A DNA stretch of 64,000 nt from Dokdonella_A sp046347015 (GTDB lineage: Bacteria; Pseudomonadota; Gammaproteobacteria; Xanthomonadales; Rhodanobacteraceae), in NCBI GenBank assembly GCA_046347015.1, contig JAXMHA010000006.1, forward strand, positions 1-64,000. Reading direction: 5' to 3'. Positions 20,648 through 29,901 of the stretch are shown piece after piece. How positions within the stretch are numbered: position 1 is the first letter of the stretch; the number at the start of each line of letters is the position of its first letter. The translations under genes and the position numbers were made by a program. Under the pieces are notes generated by a model. That model was given only the letters and a program-made list of their open reading frames with translations, was not told the origin of the DNA and did not search any database.

Positions 20648-21640
20648 ATGCCCTTTCCCGCCGTGCGAATGCGCCGCATGCGGCGTGATGCCTTTTCGCG
20701 GGCGCTGATGCGCGAAACGGTCGTGCGTCCCGCCGACCTGATCCTGCCCGTGTTCGTCCGCGAAGGCCGGGATGTCGCCGAGCCGGTCGCGTCGATGCCG
20801 GGCGTCGAGCGGCTGTCGATCGACCGGGTCGTCGCGCTGGCCGGTCAGGCCCTGGAACTCGGGATCCCGGCACTCGTGCTGTTCCCGGTCACGCCGCCGG
20901 AAGCGAAGAGCCTCGATGCCCGTGAGGCATGGAATCCCGCCGGCCTGGTGCAACGGGCGGTACGGGAGTTGAAGCGCGCGCACCCGGTCCTCGGTGTCAT
21001 CACCGATGTCGCGCTCGATCCATTCACGACGCACGGACAGGACGGACTCGTCGATGATTCCGGCTACGTTGCCAATGACCCGACCGTCGAAGTGTTGGCT
21101 CGGCAGGCGGTGTCGCACGCGGAAGCCGGCGCCGACATCGTCGCGCCGTCGGACATGATGGATGGGCGTGTCGGTGCGATCCGCGCCGAGCTCGATGCCG
21201 GCGGCTTCGTCCATACCCGGATCCTGGCGTATTCCGCGAAGTACGCGTCGTCGTTCTACGGTCCCTTCCGCGACGCAGTCGGTTCCGCCGCGAACCTCGG
21301 CACCGGCGGCAAGCATACTTACCAGATGGACCCGGGCAATTCCGACGAGGCGTTGCGTGAAGTCGCGCTCGACCTCGAGGAGGGCGCGGACATGGTGATG
21401 GTGAAGCCGGCGTTGCCGTATCTCGACGTCGTCCGCCGTGTCAAGGAACGGTTCGGTGTGCCGACGTTCGCCTATCAGGTGAGCGGTGAGTACGCGATGC
21501 TGAAGGCTGCGGCCGGCAACGGCTGGCTCGACGAGGCAGCCTGCGTGTTCGAGACGCTGACCGCGATCAAGCGCGCCGGCGCCGATGCGATCCTGACGTA
21601 CTTCGCGCTGGACGTGGCGCGACGGTTGCGAGAAACCTGA
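20648..21640 (+). CDS. hemB: Delta-aminolevulinic acid dehydratase (porphobilinogen synthase)
   Basis: 330 residues, normal length. It condenses two 5-aminolevulinate molecules to porphobilinogen in haem synthesis. The Schiff-base lysines are K198 (YSAKYA) and K253 (MVKPALPY). The region DVALDPFTTHGQDG has no zinc cysteine triad, so this is the magnesium-type, zinc-independent form typical of many proteobacteria. The start at 20648 matches the usual MPFPxxRxRR N-terminus. aroE follows four bases after the stop. Confidence 0.97.
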   Translation: MPFPAVRMRRMRRDAFSRALMRETVVRPADLILPVFVREGRDVAEPVASMPGVERLSIDRVVALAGQALELGIPALVLFPVTPPEAKSLDAREAWNPAGLVQRAVRELKRAHPVLGVITDVALDPFTTHGQDGLVDDSGYVANDPTVEVLARQAVSHAEAGADIVAPSDMMDGRVGAIRAELDAGGFVHTRILAYSAKYASSFYGPFRDAVGSAANLGTGGKHTYQMDPGNSDEALREVALDLEEGADMVMVKPALPYLDVVRRVKERFGVPTFAYQVSGEYAMLKAAAGNGWLDEAACVFETLTAIKRAGADAILTYFALDVARRLRET

Positions 21641-21644
21641 AGCC

Positions 21645-22517
21645 ATGACGGTCGGCGATCGCGCCAGCGGCACCGTCCGGCCTGTGGAGCAACGCCCGGT
21701 GACGCCGGTGGCGATGGAGCGCTTCGCCGTATTCGGAAGTCCGCTGTCGCACACGCTGTCGCCGAAGATCCACCGCGCCTACGCCGCGCAGTTCGGCAAG
21801 ACGATCGATTTCCGCTCGATCGAAGTGACGGGGAATCGCTTCCCGGCAGCCCTTGCCAACTTTGCTGCCGCAGGCGGGCGCGGGGCCAACCTCACCTCGC
21901 CGTTGAAGGAGGGCGTCCTGCCGTTGTGCCGGGAACTGTCCGCCCGCGCAGCGCGCTGCGGCAGCGTCAATACGCTCGTCCGCAATCACGCGGGCTGGTA
22001 CGGCGACACGACCGACGGCGCAGGACTCCTGCGCGATCTGGCCATGCGTGCGAATTTCGATCCGTCGGGCGCCCGCATCCTGCTGTTCGGCGCGGGTGGC
22101 GCCGCGCGCGCCGTGGCGTTCGCGCTGCTCGACGCGGGCGCGGGATTCCTGTTCATCGCCAACCGGACGCCGGAACGCGCCGAGGCATTGGCAACCGCGC
22201 TGGGCCCGCGTTCGCGCGCGGTGCCGCCGGATGCGATCGTCATGCCGTTCGACCTTGCCGTCAACGCGACGACGGCGGGGCATTGCGGAATTTTCCCGTG
22301 GCCGCGGATCCATGCGCGGTGGGCGCGGCTCGCAGTCGACCTGTCGTACGGCAACGCCGCCGGGCCGTTCCTGGCGTGGGCCGCCGAGAGCGGCATCACG
22401 ACCGCGACCGACGGGCTCGGCATGCTGGTCGAGCAGGCCGCCGAATCCTTCGCGATCTGGCACGGGCGGCGCCCGGATACCGATTCGGTGTACGCACGCC
22501 AGCGCGGTGGCGCGTAG
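21645..22517 (+). CDS. aroE: Shikimate dehydrogenase
   Basis: 290 residues from the first ATG. It reduces 3-dehydroshikimate to shikimate with NADPH. Substrate-binding motif FGSPLSHTLSPKIH; catalytic lysine in NLTSPLKEG; catalytic aspartate in GDTTDGAGLL (the family usually has NTD, so TTD is a mild variation); NADP-binding GAGGAARAVAFALL; C-terminal TDGLGMLVEQAA. An internal ATG at 21714 (MERFAVFG) gives a length nearer the family norm and may be the true start; the first ATG is kept because it sits four bases after hemB. Confidence 0.93.
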   Translation: MTVGDRASGTVRPVEQRPVTPVAMERFAVFGSPLSHTLSPKIHRAYAAQFGKTIDFRSIEVTGNRFPAALANFAAAGGRGANLTSPLKEGVLPLCRELSARAARCGSVNTLVRNHAGWYGDTTDGAGLLRDLAMRANFDPSGARILLFGAGGAARAVAFALLDAGAGFLFIANRTPERAEALATALGPRSRAVPPDAIVMPFDLAVNATTAGHCGIFPWPRIHARWARLAVDLSYGNAAGPFLAWAAESGITTATDGLGMLVEQAAESFAIWHGRRPDTDSVYARQRGGA

Positions 22518-22589
22518 GGCGAACCCACGCGGGGTCCTGTTCGGGTTTCCGCGCGGTCCGCCGTGGCCCACGCACGCCGCCGCGATCGG

Positions 22590-23141
22590 TCAGTGGGAAG
22601 CGGCCCGGCATACCGCACCGAGGTAAGTGTCCTTCAACCGCACGTAGTGGCGGGCGGAATAGTGCAACTGCTCGATCTCGCCTTGGCCCAACGCGCGCAC
22701 CCGGCGCGCCGGGTTGCCGAGCCACAGTTCGCCCTCGCCGACGATCGTGCCGGGCGTGACGACGGCGCCCGCGCCGATCATCGCGTGGACGTGCACCACC
22801 GCGCCATCGAGCACGGTCGCATGCATCCCGATCAGGCACGCGTCGCCGATCGTGCAGGCGTGCAGGATTGCGCCGTGGCCGATGGTGACGTCGGCGCCGA
22901 TGATGAGGGGCCGGCCGCCGGGCGTGTACGGGCCATCGTGGGTGACGTGCAGGATCGCGCCATCCTGGATGTTCGTGCGCGCGCCGATGCGGATCCGGTT
23001 CACGTCTCCACGCACGACGGCGCCCGGCCACAGCGAACTGTCCGTTTCGATCTCGACCGCACCGATCACCGTGGCTGCCGGGTCGACGTAGACGCCGGCC
23101 GCAAGGCGCGGGCTTGCACCTTCGAAATCACGTATGCTCAT
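22590..23141 (-). CDS. Gamma carbonic anhydrase family protein
   Basis: 183 residues forming a left-handed beta-helix of hexapeptide repeats: VIGAVEI, IRIGARTNIQDGAI, LIIGADVTIGHGAI and IGAGAVV. The three zinc-binding histidines of the family correspond to the H in LHVTHDG and those in IGHGAILHAC. Members such as YrdA/PaaY/Cam hydrate CO2 or have unknown substrates. Start 23141 gives MSIRDFEG, as in relatives. Divergent from the aldehyde dehydrogenase gene, 82 bases apart. Confidence 0.93.
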   Translation of the reverse strand: MSIRDFEGASPRLAAGVYVDPAATVIGAVEIETDSSLWPGAVVRGDVNRIRIGARTNIQDGAILHVTHDGPYTPGGRPLIIGADVTIGHGAILHACTIGDACLIGMHATVLDGAVVHVHAMIGAGAVVTPGTIVGEGELWLGNPARRVRALGQGEIEQLHYSARHYVRLKDTYLGAVCRAASH

Positions 23142-23223
23142 GGACCGTACGCGTGGTGTCCGCACGTTTCGCGCCGCGGCCGAGTCTAGCCGATGCCTGT
23201 GCGGTGGCGTGCGTGGAGTTCCA

Positions 23224-24636
23224 ATGGATACGCCTTCGCCAATCCCCGGTCTGACCCGCATCGTCGCGCGCCAGCGCGCGGCGTTCGCCCAGCACGAGCC
23301 CGACTACCGCCAGCGCATCGATGACTTGCGCCGGCTGCGGGCCGCCTTTCGCCGCGACCTGCCGGCGTTCGCCGATGCGATGAGTGCCGATTTCGGGCAT
23401 CGCTCGCGGCACGAGAGCCTCTTGACCGACGGCATGACGGTGCTTGGCGAGATCGACCACACACTCGCGAACCTGCGCCGCTGGATGCGGCCCGTGCGCG
23501 TGCGCGTCGATGGCGTGTTCCTCCCGGCCAGCGCCGAGATCCGCTATCGGCCGCTCGGCGTCGTCGGGGTGATCGCGCCGTGGAACTATCCGGTGAACCT
23601 GGCGCTCGTGCCGATGGTCGGCGCGCTTGCGGCCGGCAACCACGTCATGCTGAAGCCGTCGGAGTTGACCCCGCGCACCGGTGCGCTGCTGGAGCGGATG
23701 CTCGGCGACGTGTTCCCGCCCGAGCGCGTTGCCTGCGTCAGCGGCGGCCCCGACGTCGGCGCGGCGTTCGCGGCGCTGCCGTTCGACCACCTCGTGTTCA
23801 CCGGCTCGACCGCGATTGGCCGCAAGGTCATGCAATCGGCGGCCGGGAACCTGACGCCGGTCACGCTCGAACTCGGCGGCAAGTCGCCGGCGATCCTCGC
23901 GCCGGGGTTCCCGGTGGCGCTCGCGGCGTGGCGCATCGCGGCCGGCAAGATGCTGAACGCGGGGCAGACCTGCGTCGCGCCGGACTACGTGCTGTTGACC
24001 GCCGCCGCGCGGGAGCCCTTCATCGCGGCGTTCCGCGACTACATCGCCCGCCACTACCCGCAGCTGCGCGACACGCCGGACTTTTCGAGCATCGTCAACG
24101 ACGCGCACTACGCGCGGCTCACCGCGCTGGTCGACGAAGCGCGCGCCGGGGGCGCCAGGGTCATGACGGTGCCGGACGATGGCGCGCACGACCCCGCGCG
24201 GCGCGTGTTCGCGCCGACGCTGGTGTGCGATGCGCCACCGGAATCGCGGTTGCTGAAGGAGGAGATCTTCGGGCCGATCCTGCCGCTGGTGACCGTCGCC
24301 GATGTCGATGCGGCGGTCGCCTATGCCAATGCGCGCCCGCGGCCGCTCGCACTCTATCTCTTCGATCGCGATTCGAGGCGAGTGCAGGCCGTGCTCGATT
24401 CCGTGCACGCGGGCGGCGTGACCGTGAACGACTGCCTGCTGCATTTTGCGCAGAGTCGCCTGCCGATCGGCGGCATCGGTCCGAGCGGCATGGGCCAGTA
24501 CCACGGCCATGCGGGATTCGAGACGTTTTCGAAGGCAATGCCGGTCGTGCACCAGGTGCGGCACTCGCCGCTCGCGCTGCTGCGGCCACCGTACCTGCGG
24601 CGCGCGGAACGGTTGCTGCGGTTCCTGACGCGATGA
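23224..24636 (+). CDS. Aldehyde dehydrogenase, coniferyl-aldehyde-dehydrogenase type
   Basis: 470 residues. NAD(P)-dependent oxidation of an aldehyde to its acid. Catalytic Cys250 is in NAGQTCVAPDY and the general base Glu216 in LELGGKSP; cofactor loop FTGSTAIGRKVM; the oxyanion asparagine in PWNYPVNL. A short C-terminus ending RRAERLLRFL is typical of the ALDH3-like CALDH/FALDH subgroup, which handles aromatic or long-chain aldehydes. The exact substrate is not readable. Its stop overlaps the start of the dus gene (ATGA). Confidence 0.93.
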   Translation: MDTPSPIPGLTRIVARQRAAFAQHEPDYRQRIDDLRRLRAAFRRDLPAFADAMSADFGHRSRHESLLTDGMTVLGEIDHTLANLRRWMRPVRVRVDGVFLPASAEIRYRPLGVVGVIAPWNYPVNLALVPMVGALAAGNHVMLKPSELTPRTGALLERMLGDVFPPERVACVSGGPDVGAAFAALPFDHLVFTGSTAIGRKVMQSAAGNLTPVTLELGGKSPAILAPGFPVALAAWRIAAGKMLNAGQTCVAPDYVLLTAAAREPFIAAFRDYIARHYPQLRDTPDFSSIVNDAHYARLTALVDEARAGGARVMTVPDDGAHDPARRVFAPTLVCDAPPESRLLKEEIFGPILPLVTVADVDAAVAYANARPRPLALYLFDRDSRRVQAVLDSVHAGGVTVNDCLLHFAQSRLPIGGIGPSGMGQYHGHAGFETFSKAMPVVHQVRHSPLALLRPPYLRRAERLLRFLTR

Positions 24637-25634
24637 TGCCGCCCGCGCTCGCGATCGGTCCGCATCGGATCGACCCGCCCCTCGTGCTGGCGCCGATGGC
24701 CGGCGTCACCGACAAGCCGTTCCGGCGCCTGTGCAAGGACCTCGGGGCCGGGCTCGCGGTGTCGGAGATGACGACCTCCGACCCGAAGTTGTGGTCGACG
24801 CGGAAATCGCTCCACCGCATGGACCACGCCGGCGAGCCGGCGCCCGTCGCGGTGCAGATTGCCGGCGCCGATCCGGTGCGCCTGGCCGACGCCGCGCGCC
24901 ACAACGTCGAGCATGGCGCCCGGTTGATCGACATCAACATGGGCTGCCCGGCGAAGAAGGTCTGCAATGCGTGGGCCGGCAGTGCGCTGTTGCAGGACGA
25001 GGCGCTGGTCGCGCGGATCCTCGCCGCGGTCGTGCGCGCGGTCGACGTGCCGGTCACGCTGAAGATTCGCACCGGCTGGGACCCGCAGCACCGCAATGGC
25101 GTTGCGATCGCGAGGCTCGCCGAGGCGAACGGCATCGCCGCGCTCGCGGTGCACGGCCGCACCCGGTCGGAAATGTACCTCGGCGCCGCGGAGTACGAGA
25201 CGATCGCCGCCATCAAGGCCACGGTGCGGATTCCGGTGCTCGCGAACGGCGACGTCGACGGCCCGGTGAAGGCGCGCGCGGTACTCGATGCGACCGGCGC
25301 CGATGCACTGATGATCGGCCGCGCCGCGCAGGGGCGGCCCTGGATATTCGGCGAGATCGCGCACTTCCTCGCGACCGGCGAAATCCTGCCGGAGCCGGCG
25401 CCGGAGCGCGTGCGCGACATCCTGCTCGGACACCTTGCGGAGTTGTACGCGTTTTACGGCGAGGCGCAGGGCGTGCGCATCGCGCGCAAGCACCTCGCGT
25501 GGTATGCGCGCGACCGGGACGAGAACGCGGCGTTCCGCGCGATCGTCAATCGCGCCGAGACCGCCGCCGAGCAGATGCACCTGACCCGCGACTACTTCGA
25601 CGGTTTGGCGGAGGCACCGCGGCGCGCGGCCTGA
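24633..25634 (+). CDS. dusB: tRNA-dihydrouridine synthase (Dus family, DusB-like)
   Basis: 333 residues. An FMN-dependent TIM barrel that reduces uridines in the tRNA D-loop. LAPMAGVTDKPFRRLCKDLG starts the barrel; MGCPAKKVC provides the catalytic cysteine; KIRTGWD and HGRTR bind FMN and RNA; ANGDVDG and MIGRAAQGRPWIF bind the phosphate. DusB subgroup by resemblance. Two ATGs (24633 and 24636) are adjacent; the first overlaps the ALDH stop. The usual partner fis is absent. The 3' end overlaps a convergent membrane-protein gene by 43 bases. Confidence 0.92.
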   Translation: MMPPALAIGPHRIDPPLVLAPMAGVTDKPFRRLCKDLGAGLAVSEMTTSDPKLWSTRKSLHRMDHAGEPAPVAVQIAGADPVRLADAARHNVEHGARLIDINMGCPAKKVCNAWAGSALLQDEALVARILAAVVRAVDVPVTLKIRTGWDPQHRNGVAIARLAEANGIAALAVHGRTRSEMYLGAAEYETIAAIKATVRIPVLANGDVDGPVKARAVLDATGADALMIGRAAQGRPWIFGEIAHFLATGEILPEPAPERVRDILLGHLAELYAFYGEAQGVRIARKHLAWYARDRDENAAFRAIVNRAETAAEQMHLTRDYFDGLAEAPRRAA

Positions 25635-25921
25635 CGCCGGATCCACGCGCGCCCGACGACGGCCGCGAACAGGATCCCGAGGAAGGCCGAGTACGCGCCG
25701 ATCGAGCTGATCACGTGCCGCCACACCGGCGGCCCGACGCCCTCGTTGGCGACGAACAGCGCGTGGGCGAGGACAAGGCCGGCCGCGAGCGCGAGCGCGA
25801 TCGCGGCGAGGTCGTAGCCGCGGCCCGGCGCGTCACCGTGCTGCCAGCCGGGCCGCCACCAGTAGAGCCCGCCCAGGATTGCGAGGCACGGCGCGAACAG
25901 CGCCAGCGTCAGCCACGGCAT
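25592..25921 (-). CDS. Small membrane protein of unknown function
   Basis: 109 residues with about three membrane segments (1-22, 37-56, 70-92) and a basic C-terminus RRQAARRGASAK. No family is recognised. Its ATG at 25921 overlaps the trpS stop by one base (TGATG), so it is probably cotranscribed with trpS; a GTG one codon earlier is also possible. The 43-base overlap with the end of dus, on the other strand, is unusually long but the hydrophobic pattern and coupling support a real gene. Confidence 0.65.
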   Translation of the reverse strand: MPWLTLALFAPCLAILGGLYWWRPGWQHGDAPGRGYDLAAIALALAAGLVLAHALFVANEGVGPPVWRHVISSIGAYSAFLGILFAAVVGRAWIRRQAARRGASAKPSK

Positions 25922-27303
25922 CACGCCGTTCCATCGCGTTCGGCGCGCAGGGTGGCCAGCGCGGCGTGGACTGTCATGGAGTCGGCGTGCCCGTACGCGT
26001 CGACCACGCCGTCAGGGCCCGGCAGCACGAACGCGAAGTCGGCGGCGGGTTCAGGCTCGAACGCGACAGCACCACCGATCAGGGCGGCGAGGTATCGCCC
26101 GGCCTCGCGTCCCGAAGCAAATGCGCGGCTTTCGAGCAACAGTGCGTCACCGGCCATCAGCTTGAAGCGGAATGCACCGTTCGCGTCCCGGAAGTGCTTG
26201 ACACGGGGAGCCGGGCCCGTGGCCTTCGGTGCCGGGCCGGGCGTCTGCCGCGACCGCCGTTGCACGGCGTCCCCGAGGCCAACCGTCGCGTGCAGCGCCG
26301 CCAGGAACGGCGCGCTGATCGCGCGCGCCCGCGCCGCACCGTCGTGCAACGCGTTCTCGATGTCGTCGGGTTTCCGGATCAGCGCATCGTAGCGTTCGCG
26401 TGCCGGCGCGATTTCACGGTCGATCCGCTCGAACAGCTTCTGCTTGGCGTCGCCCCAACCGATGCCCGCAGCGAACGCTTCGCGCATCGCCGCGGTTTCG
26501 TCGGCGGTGGCGAACGCACGGTAGATCGCGAACACGTTCGACGGGTCCGGGTCCTTCGGCTCGCCGGGTGCGCGCGAGTCGGTGACGATCGCGAGCACCG
26601 CGCGCCGGAGTTCCTTCGGTGGGAGCCACAGCGGGATCGTGTTGCCGTAGCTCTTCGACATCTTGCGGCCGTCGATGCCGGGCAAGGTCGCAACCTGTTC
26701 CTCGATCGCGGCTTCGGGCAGCACGAACGGTTCGCCGTGGTTTCCCGTGGCTTCGCGCCAGGCGGCGCCGTAGATGTGATTGAAGCGCTGGGCGATCACG
26801 CGCGCGATCTCGATGTGCTGCACCTGGTCGCGTCCGACCGGCACACGGTCGGCGTTGAACATCAGGATGTCGGCGGACATCAGCACCGGGTACAGGTAAA
26901 GCCCGGCGCCGATGCCCGCATCCGGGTCGTCGCCGGCCGCCGTGTTGGCGTCGACCGCGGCCTTGTACGCATGCGCGCGGTTGAGCACGCCCTTCGCGGT
27001 GACGCAGGTCAGGAGCCAGGTCAACGCCGGGATCTCCGGGATGTCCGACTGGCGGTAGAAGTACGCCCGCCGGACGTCGAGGCCGAGCGCCAGCCACGTG
27101 GCCGCGATCTCGAGGCAGGATTGGCGGATGCGCCCGGGATCGTCGCACTTGACCAGCGCGTGGTAGTCGGCAAGGAAGTAGAACGCCTCGACGTCGGGCG
27201 CGTGGCTGGCCTCGATGGCCGGGCGGATCGCGCCGACGTAGTTGCCGAGGTGTGGCGTGCCGGTCGTCGTGATGCCGGTCAGTGTGCGGTTCGGGCGGGG
27301 CAT
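25921..27303 (-). CDS. trpS: Tryptophan-tRNA ligase with C-terminal extension
   Basis: 460 residues; a typical bacterial TrpS has about 330. It charges tRNA-Trp. Class I motifs are present: TGTPHLGNY (HIGH-like) near the N-terminus and KMSKSYGN in the middle. After the anticodon-binding helices, a basic linker (RRSRQTPGPAPKATGPAP) leads to ~90 extra residues, RVKHFRDANGAFRFKLMAGD onward, which resemble a YegP/DUF1508-like small fold. I believe such extended TrpS proteins occur in Xanthomonadales. The start at 27303 fits the normal N-terminus; upstream in-frame ATGs at 27339 and 27363 are alternatives. Confidence 0.93.
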   Translation of the reverse strand: MPRPNRTLTGITTTGTPHLGNYVGAIRPAIEASHAPDVEAFYFLADYHALVKCDDPGRIRQSCLEIAATWLALGLDVRRAYFYRQSDIPEIPALTWLLTCVTAKGVLNRAHAYKAAVDANTAAGDDPDAGIGAGLYLYPVLMSADILMFNADRVPVGRDQVQHIEIARVIAQRFNHIYGAAWREATGNHGEPFVLPEAAIEEQVATLPGIDGRKMSKSYGNTIPLWLPPKELRRAVLAIVTDSRAPGEPKDPDPSNVFAIYRAFATADETAAMREAFAAGIGWGDAKQKLFERIDREIAPARERYDALIRKPDDIENALHDGAARARAISAPFLAALHATVGLGDAVQRRSRQTPGPAPKATGPAPRVKHFRDANGAFRFKLMAGDALLLESRAFASGREAGRYLAALIGGAVAFEPEPAADFAFVLPGPDGVVDAYGHADSMTVHAALATLRAERDGTA

Positions 27304-27554
27304 GGCAACGGCTGCGGTTGACGGGGCAGTGTACGGCATCGAAACGGCATCGAAGGAGCGCATGGCGACTTCCGAATCCTGGTGAAAAGGCCGGCGCAGC
27401 CGCCACGGCGGACGTCTCCGCCGCTGTGAGTCGGTCTCGAGACTTAGGTCCCGGGACTGTTTCGGCGCGGTGACGACCTGCGTTAAGAATACGTTGCGCC
27501 GCCCCGCCCGGGGCTTCCATGTTCGCTGGCGCAGCGTCACTTCCGGGGGACCCC

Positions 27555-29771
27555 ATGAAATCCGAGACACTTGCGTTGGGCGCGCTTGCGCTCGCCGTGG
27601 TCGTGGCCGCGCCGCTGTCGGCCCGCGCCCAGGAACAAGGTACGAAGACCGGCCAATCTGCCCCCGACGCCGAAAAATCGATCCAGCTCGAAAAGGTCGA
27701 GGTCAAGGAGTGGATGCTGCCGGACGACGCCCGGCCGAAGCTCGACTTCATCATGAAGGAAGTCGATGGCCCGCTGATCACGGTGACGAAGAAGACCTCG
27801 ATCACGAAACTCGACAACATCCCGACCATCGTCAACAACAACATTCGTGAAGTGTTCTCGCAGACGCCGGGTGTGTACGTTGCCGAACAACAGGCGCCGG
27901 GCCAGGTCAACCTGTCGTATCGCGGCATCGGCAACCCGCAGGAATCCGAGTACGTCGGCGTGTTCCGCGACGGGATTCCGCTGGAAGGCGACTGGATCGG
28001 CTTCCCGACCCTGTACGTGTTCCCGTTGCCGCAGACGATTTCGCAGGTGCAGGTGATCCGCGGCGGTTCCTCGCTGCTGTACGGCCCGGAGCCCCCACCC
28101 GCGATCAACCTCGTCAGCGAGCCGCCCTCGACGAAACCCTTGGCCGGCGAGAGCGAGAACGTCGTCGGTTCGAACAGCCTGTTCGCGACGTTCAACCGCA
28201 TTTCCGGTACCCAGGGGCATTGGGATTTCCTCGCCGACGCGAACTACCGCACGACCGACGGACAGCGCGACAACGGCGACTCGAAGCTGAAGGGTGCGGA
28301 CTTCCACGTCGGGTATCGTCCGGACGAGCGGTCGTACACGGCGCTCGACCTGCACGCCTACGACCTCGACGCGGGCAACGCCGGGCTCCTCACGTATCCG
28401 CAGTTCACCACCGATCCCGATACGACGGCGACGCCGCACGACCGCCTGTGGACCCAGCGCTACGTGCTGAGCCTGACGCACCAGCACGAACTCGGCGATG
28501 ACACCGACCTCGTCGCCAAGGCCTGGACTGGCTACCAGGACCAGGCTTCGCGCTCGCAGGATCGCGGCCCCGCTCCGACGACCGCGACATTGCAGGACGA
28601 GCAGTTCCGCTTCTACGGCGTCGACGTGCGCGGCGTGCACCACTGGGGCCGCGGCAATGCCTTCACCGTCGGCACCACGCTGTACCACTCCGACGCGCCG
28701 TTCCGCCAGTGGGAAGCGGACAGCCTGACGGCCGACGAATACGACCGTCACGGCAATCCGTGCCTGTCGCCGGCGGACGTCGAGTGCGAGAAGCTGCGGC
28801 AAGCGCGCTCGACCGATTACGGCGCGATCTTCGCCGAGAACGTGTTCCGGCTGCCGCACGCGTGGCACATCGTGCCGTCGATCCGGCTCGAGCGCGAAAA
28901 GGTCGACATCGATGAAACAATCAAGCCGCCGTTCCTGCAGCGGGGCCTGGTCGACCGCTCGGTGACGCACACGGTGCCGCTGCTCGGCATCGGCATCGGC
29001 AATGATTTCGGCCACCTCAACGAAAGCTATTTCAACGTCTCGCAGGGCTGGCGGCCGGTGCGTTATTTCGACATTGCCTCGCCGTTCGGGAATACCGACT
29101 CGACGCCCCTCAATGATCCCGACCCGACCCACGTCCTGTCGTACGAACTCGGCGTACACGGAACGCCGTTGCCGGGCCTCTTCTACGACGTCAGCCTGTT
29201 CCAGGTGAACGTCAGGGACCGCATCGAGGCGCAACAGGTGCCGAACGCGCCGCCCGGCAACACGTTCAACGTCAACACCGGCGACACGCGCAGCCGCGGC
29301 TTCGAGGGCGAGGTCCACTATGACTTCCTTGCCGCGCGCGATCCGCACACGACGCGCCACTTCTCGGTGTTCGCGAACCTGTCGTTGCTCGACGCGAAGT
29401 TCACGTCGTCGATCAACCCGGCGAACATCGGCAACATGCCGGCGTTCTCGCCGAAATACCTCGCCCGCGCCGGCATCACGTACCGCGAGGACGGCAAGCT
29501 GAAGGTCGCGCTGTCGGCGGTGTCGGTCGCGAGCCAGTACTACTCGGATGCGAACACGCCGGCTTCACCGCCGTTCCTCACGCCAGCCAAGGTGCCGTCG
29601 TACACCGTCGCGGATTTCTCGGCCGACTGGTGGGTGGTTCCGCACATCCGCCTGCTCGGTGGCATCTCGAACCTGACCGATCGCGTGTATTACTCGCGCG
29701 TGTTCTTCTCCGGTGGCATCGATCCGGCCCCCGGACGCACGTTCTACGTCGGCGCCGCGTACGAGTTCTGA
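27555..29771 (+). CDS. TonB-dependent outer-membrane receptor (FecA-like)
   Basis: 738 residues. A signal peptide (1-27, ending ARAQ) is followed by a plug domain: NIPTIVNNNIREVFSQTPGV, then LSYRGIGNPQESEY and VQVIRGGSSLLYGPE. The C-terminal ~600 residues form the 22-stranded barrel, with terminal FYVGAAYEF ending in the aromatic residue needed for outer-membrane insertion. The plug resembles ferric-citrate-type receptors, but there is no FecI/FecR pair nearby and the ligand cannot be assigned. The 251-base region before it, shared with divergent trpS, has no clear Fur box. A 7-bp inverted repeat without a T-run lies just after the stop (29787-29813). Confidence 0.93.
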   Translation: MKSETLALGALALAVVVAAPLSARAQEQGTKTGQSAPDAEKSIQLEKVEVKEWMLPDDARPKLDFIMKEVDGPLITVTKKTSITKLDNIPTIVNNNIREVFSQTPGVYVAEQQAPGQVNLSYRGIGNPQESEYVGVFRDGIPLEGDWIGFPTLYVFPLPQTISQVQVIRGGSSLLYGPEPPPAINLVSEPPSTKPLAGESENVVGSNSLFATFNRISGTQGHWDFLADANYRTTDGQRDNGDSKLKGADFHVGYRPDERSYTALDLHAYDLDAGNAGLLTYPQFTTDPDTTATPHDRLWTQRYVLSLTHQHELGDDTDLVAKAWTGYQDQASRSQDRGPAPTTATLQDEQFRFYGVDVRGVHHWGRGNAFTVGTTLYHSDAPFRQWEADSLTADEYDRHGNPCLSPADVECEKLRQARSTDYGAIFAENVFRLPHAWHIVPSIRLEREKVDIDETIKPPFLQRGLVDRSVTHTVPLLGIGIGNDFGHLNESYFNVSQGWRPVRYFDIASPFGNTDSTPLNDPDPTHVLSYELGVHGTPLPGLFYDVSLFQVNVRDRIEAQQVPNAPPGNTFNVNTGDTRSRGFEGEVHYDFLAARDPHTTRHFSVFANLSLLDAKFTSSINPANIGNMPAFSPKYLARAGITYREDGKLKVALSAVSVASQYYSDANTPASPPFLTPAKVPSYTVADFSADWWVVPHIRLLGGISNLTDRVYYSRVFFSGGIDPAPGRTFYVGAAYEF

Positions 29772-29901
29772 TTGCCGGATTCCGGCCTGCCCGTGGCGGA
29801 TAGTCGCGGGCAGACGTGACCCGGTCGACGATTCCGGTCTGCGGCGCTGGCGTCGGTGGCAACGGTGGACCACCATCGGTAGCGGCCACCGGAGCGTCGC
29901 C

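Noticed and set aside
27537..29360. 607-residue antisense frame over the TonB receptor gene
   Set aside because: Arg-rich shadow frame with no motif; the receptor on the other strand is complete and conserved.
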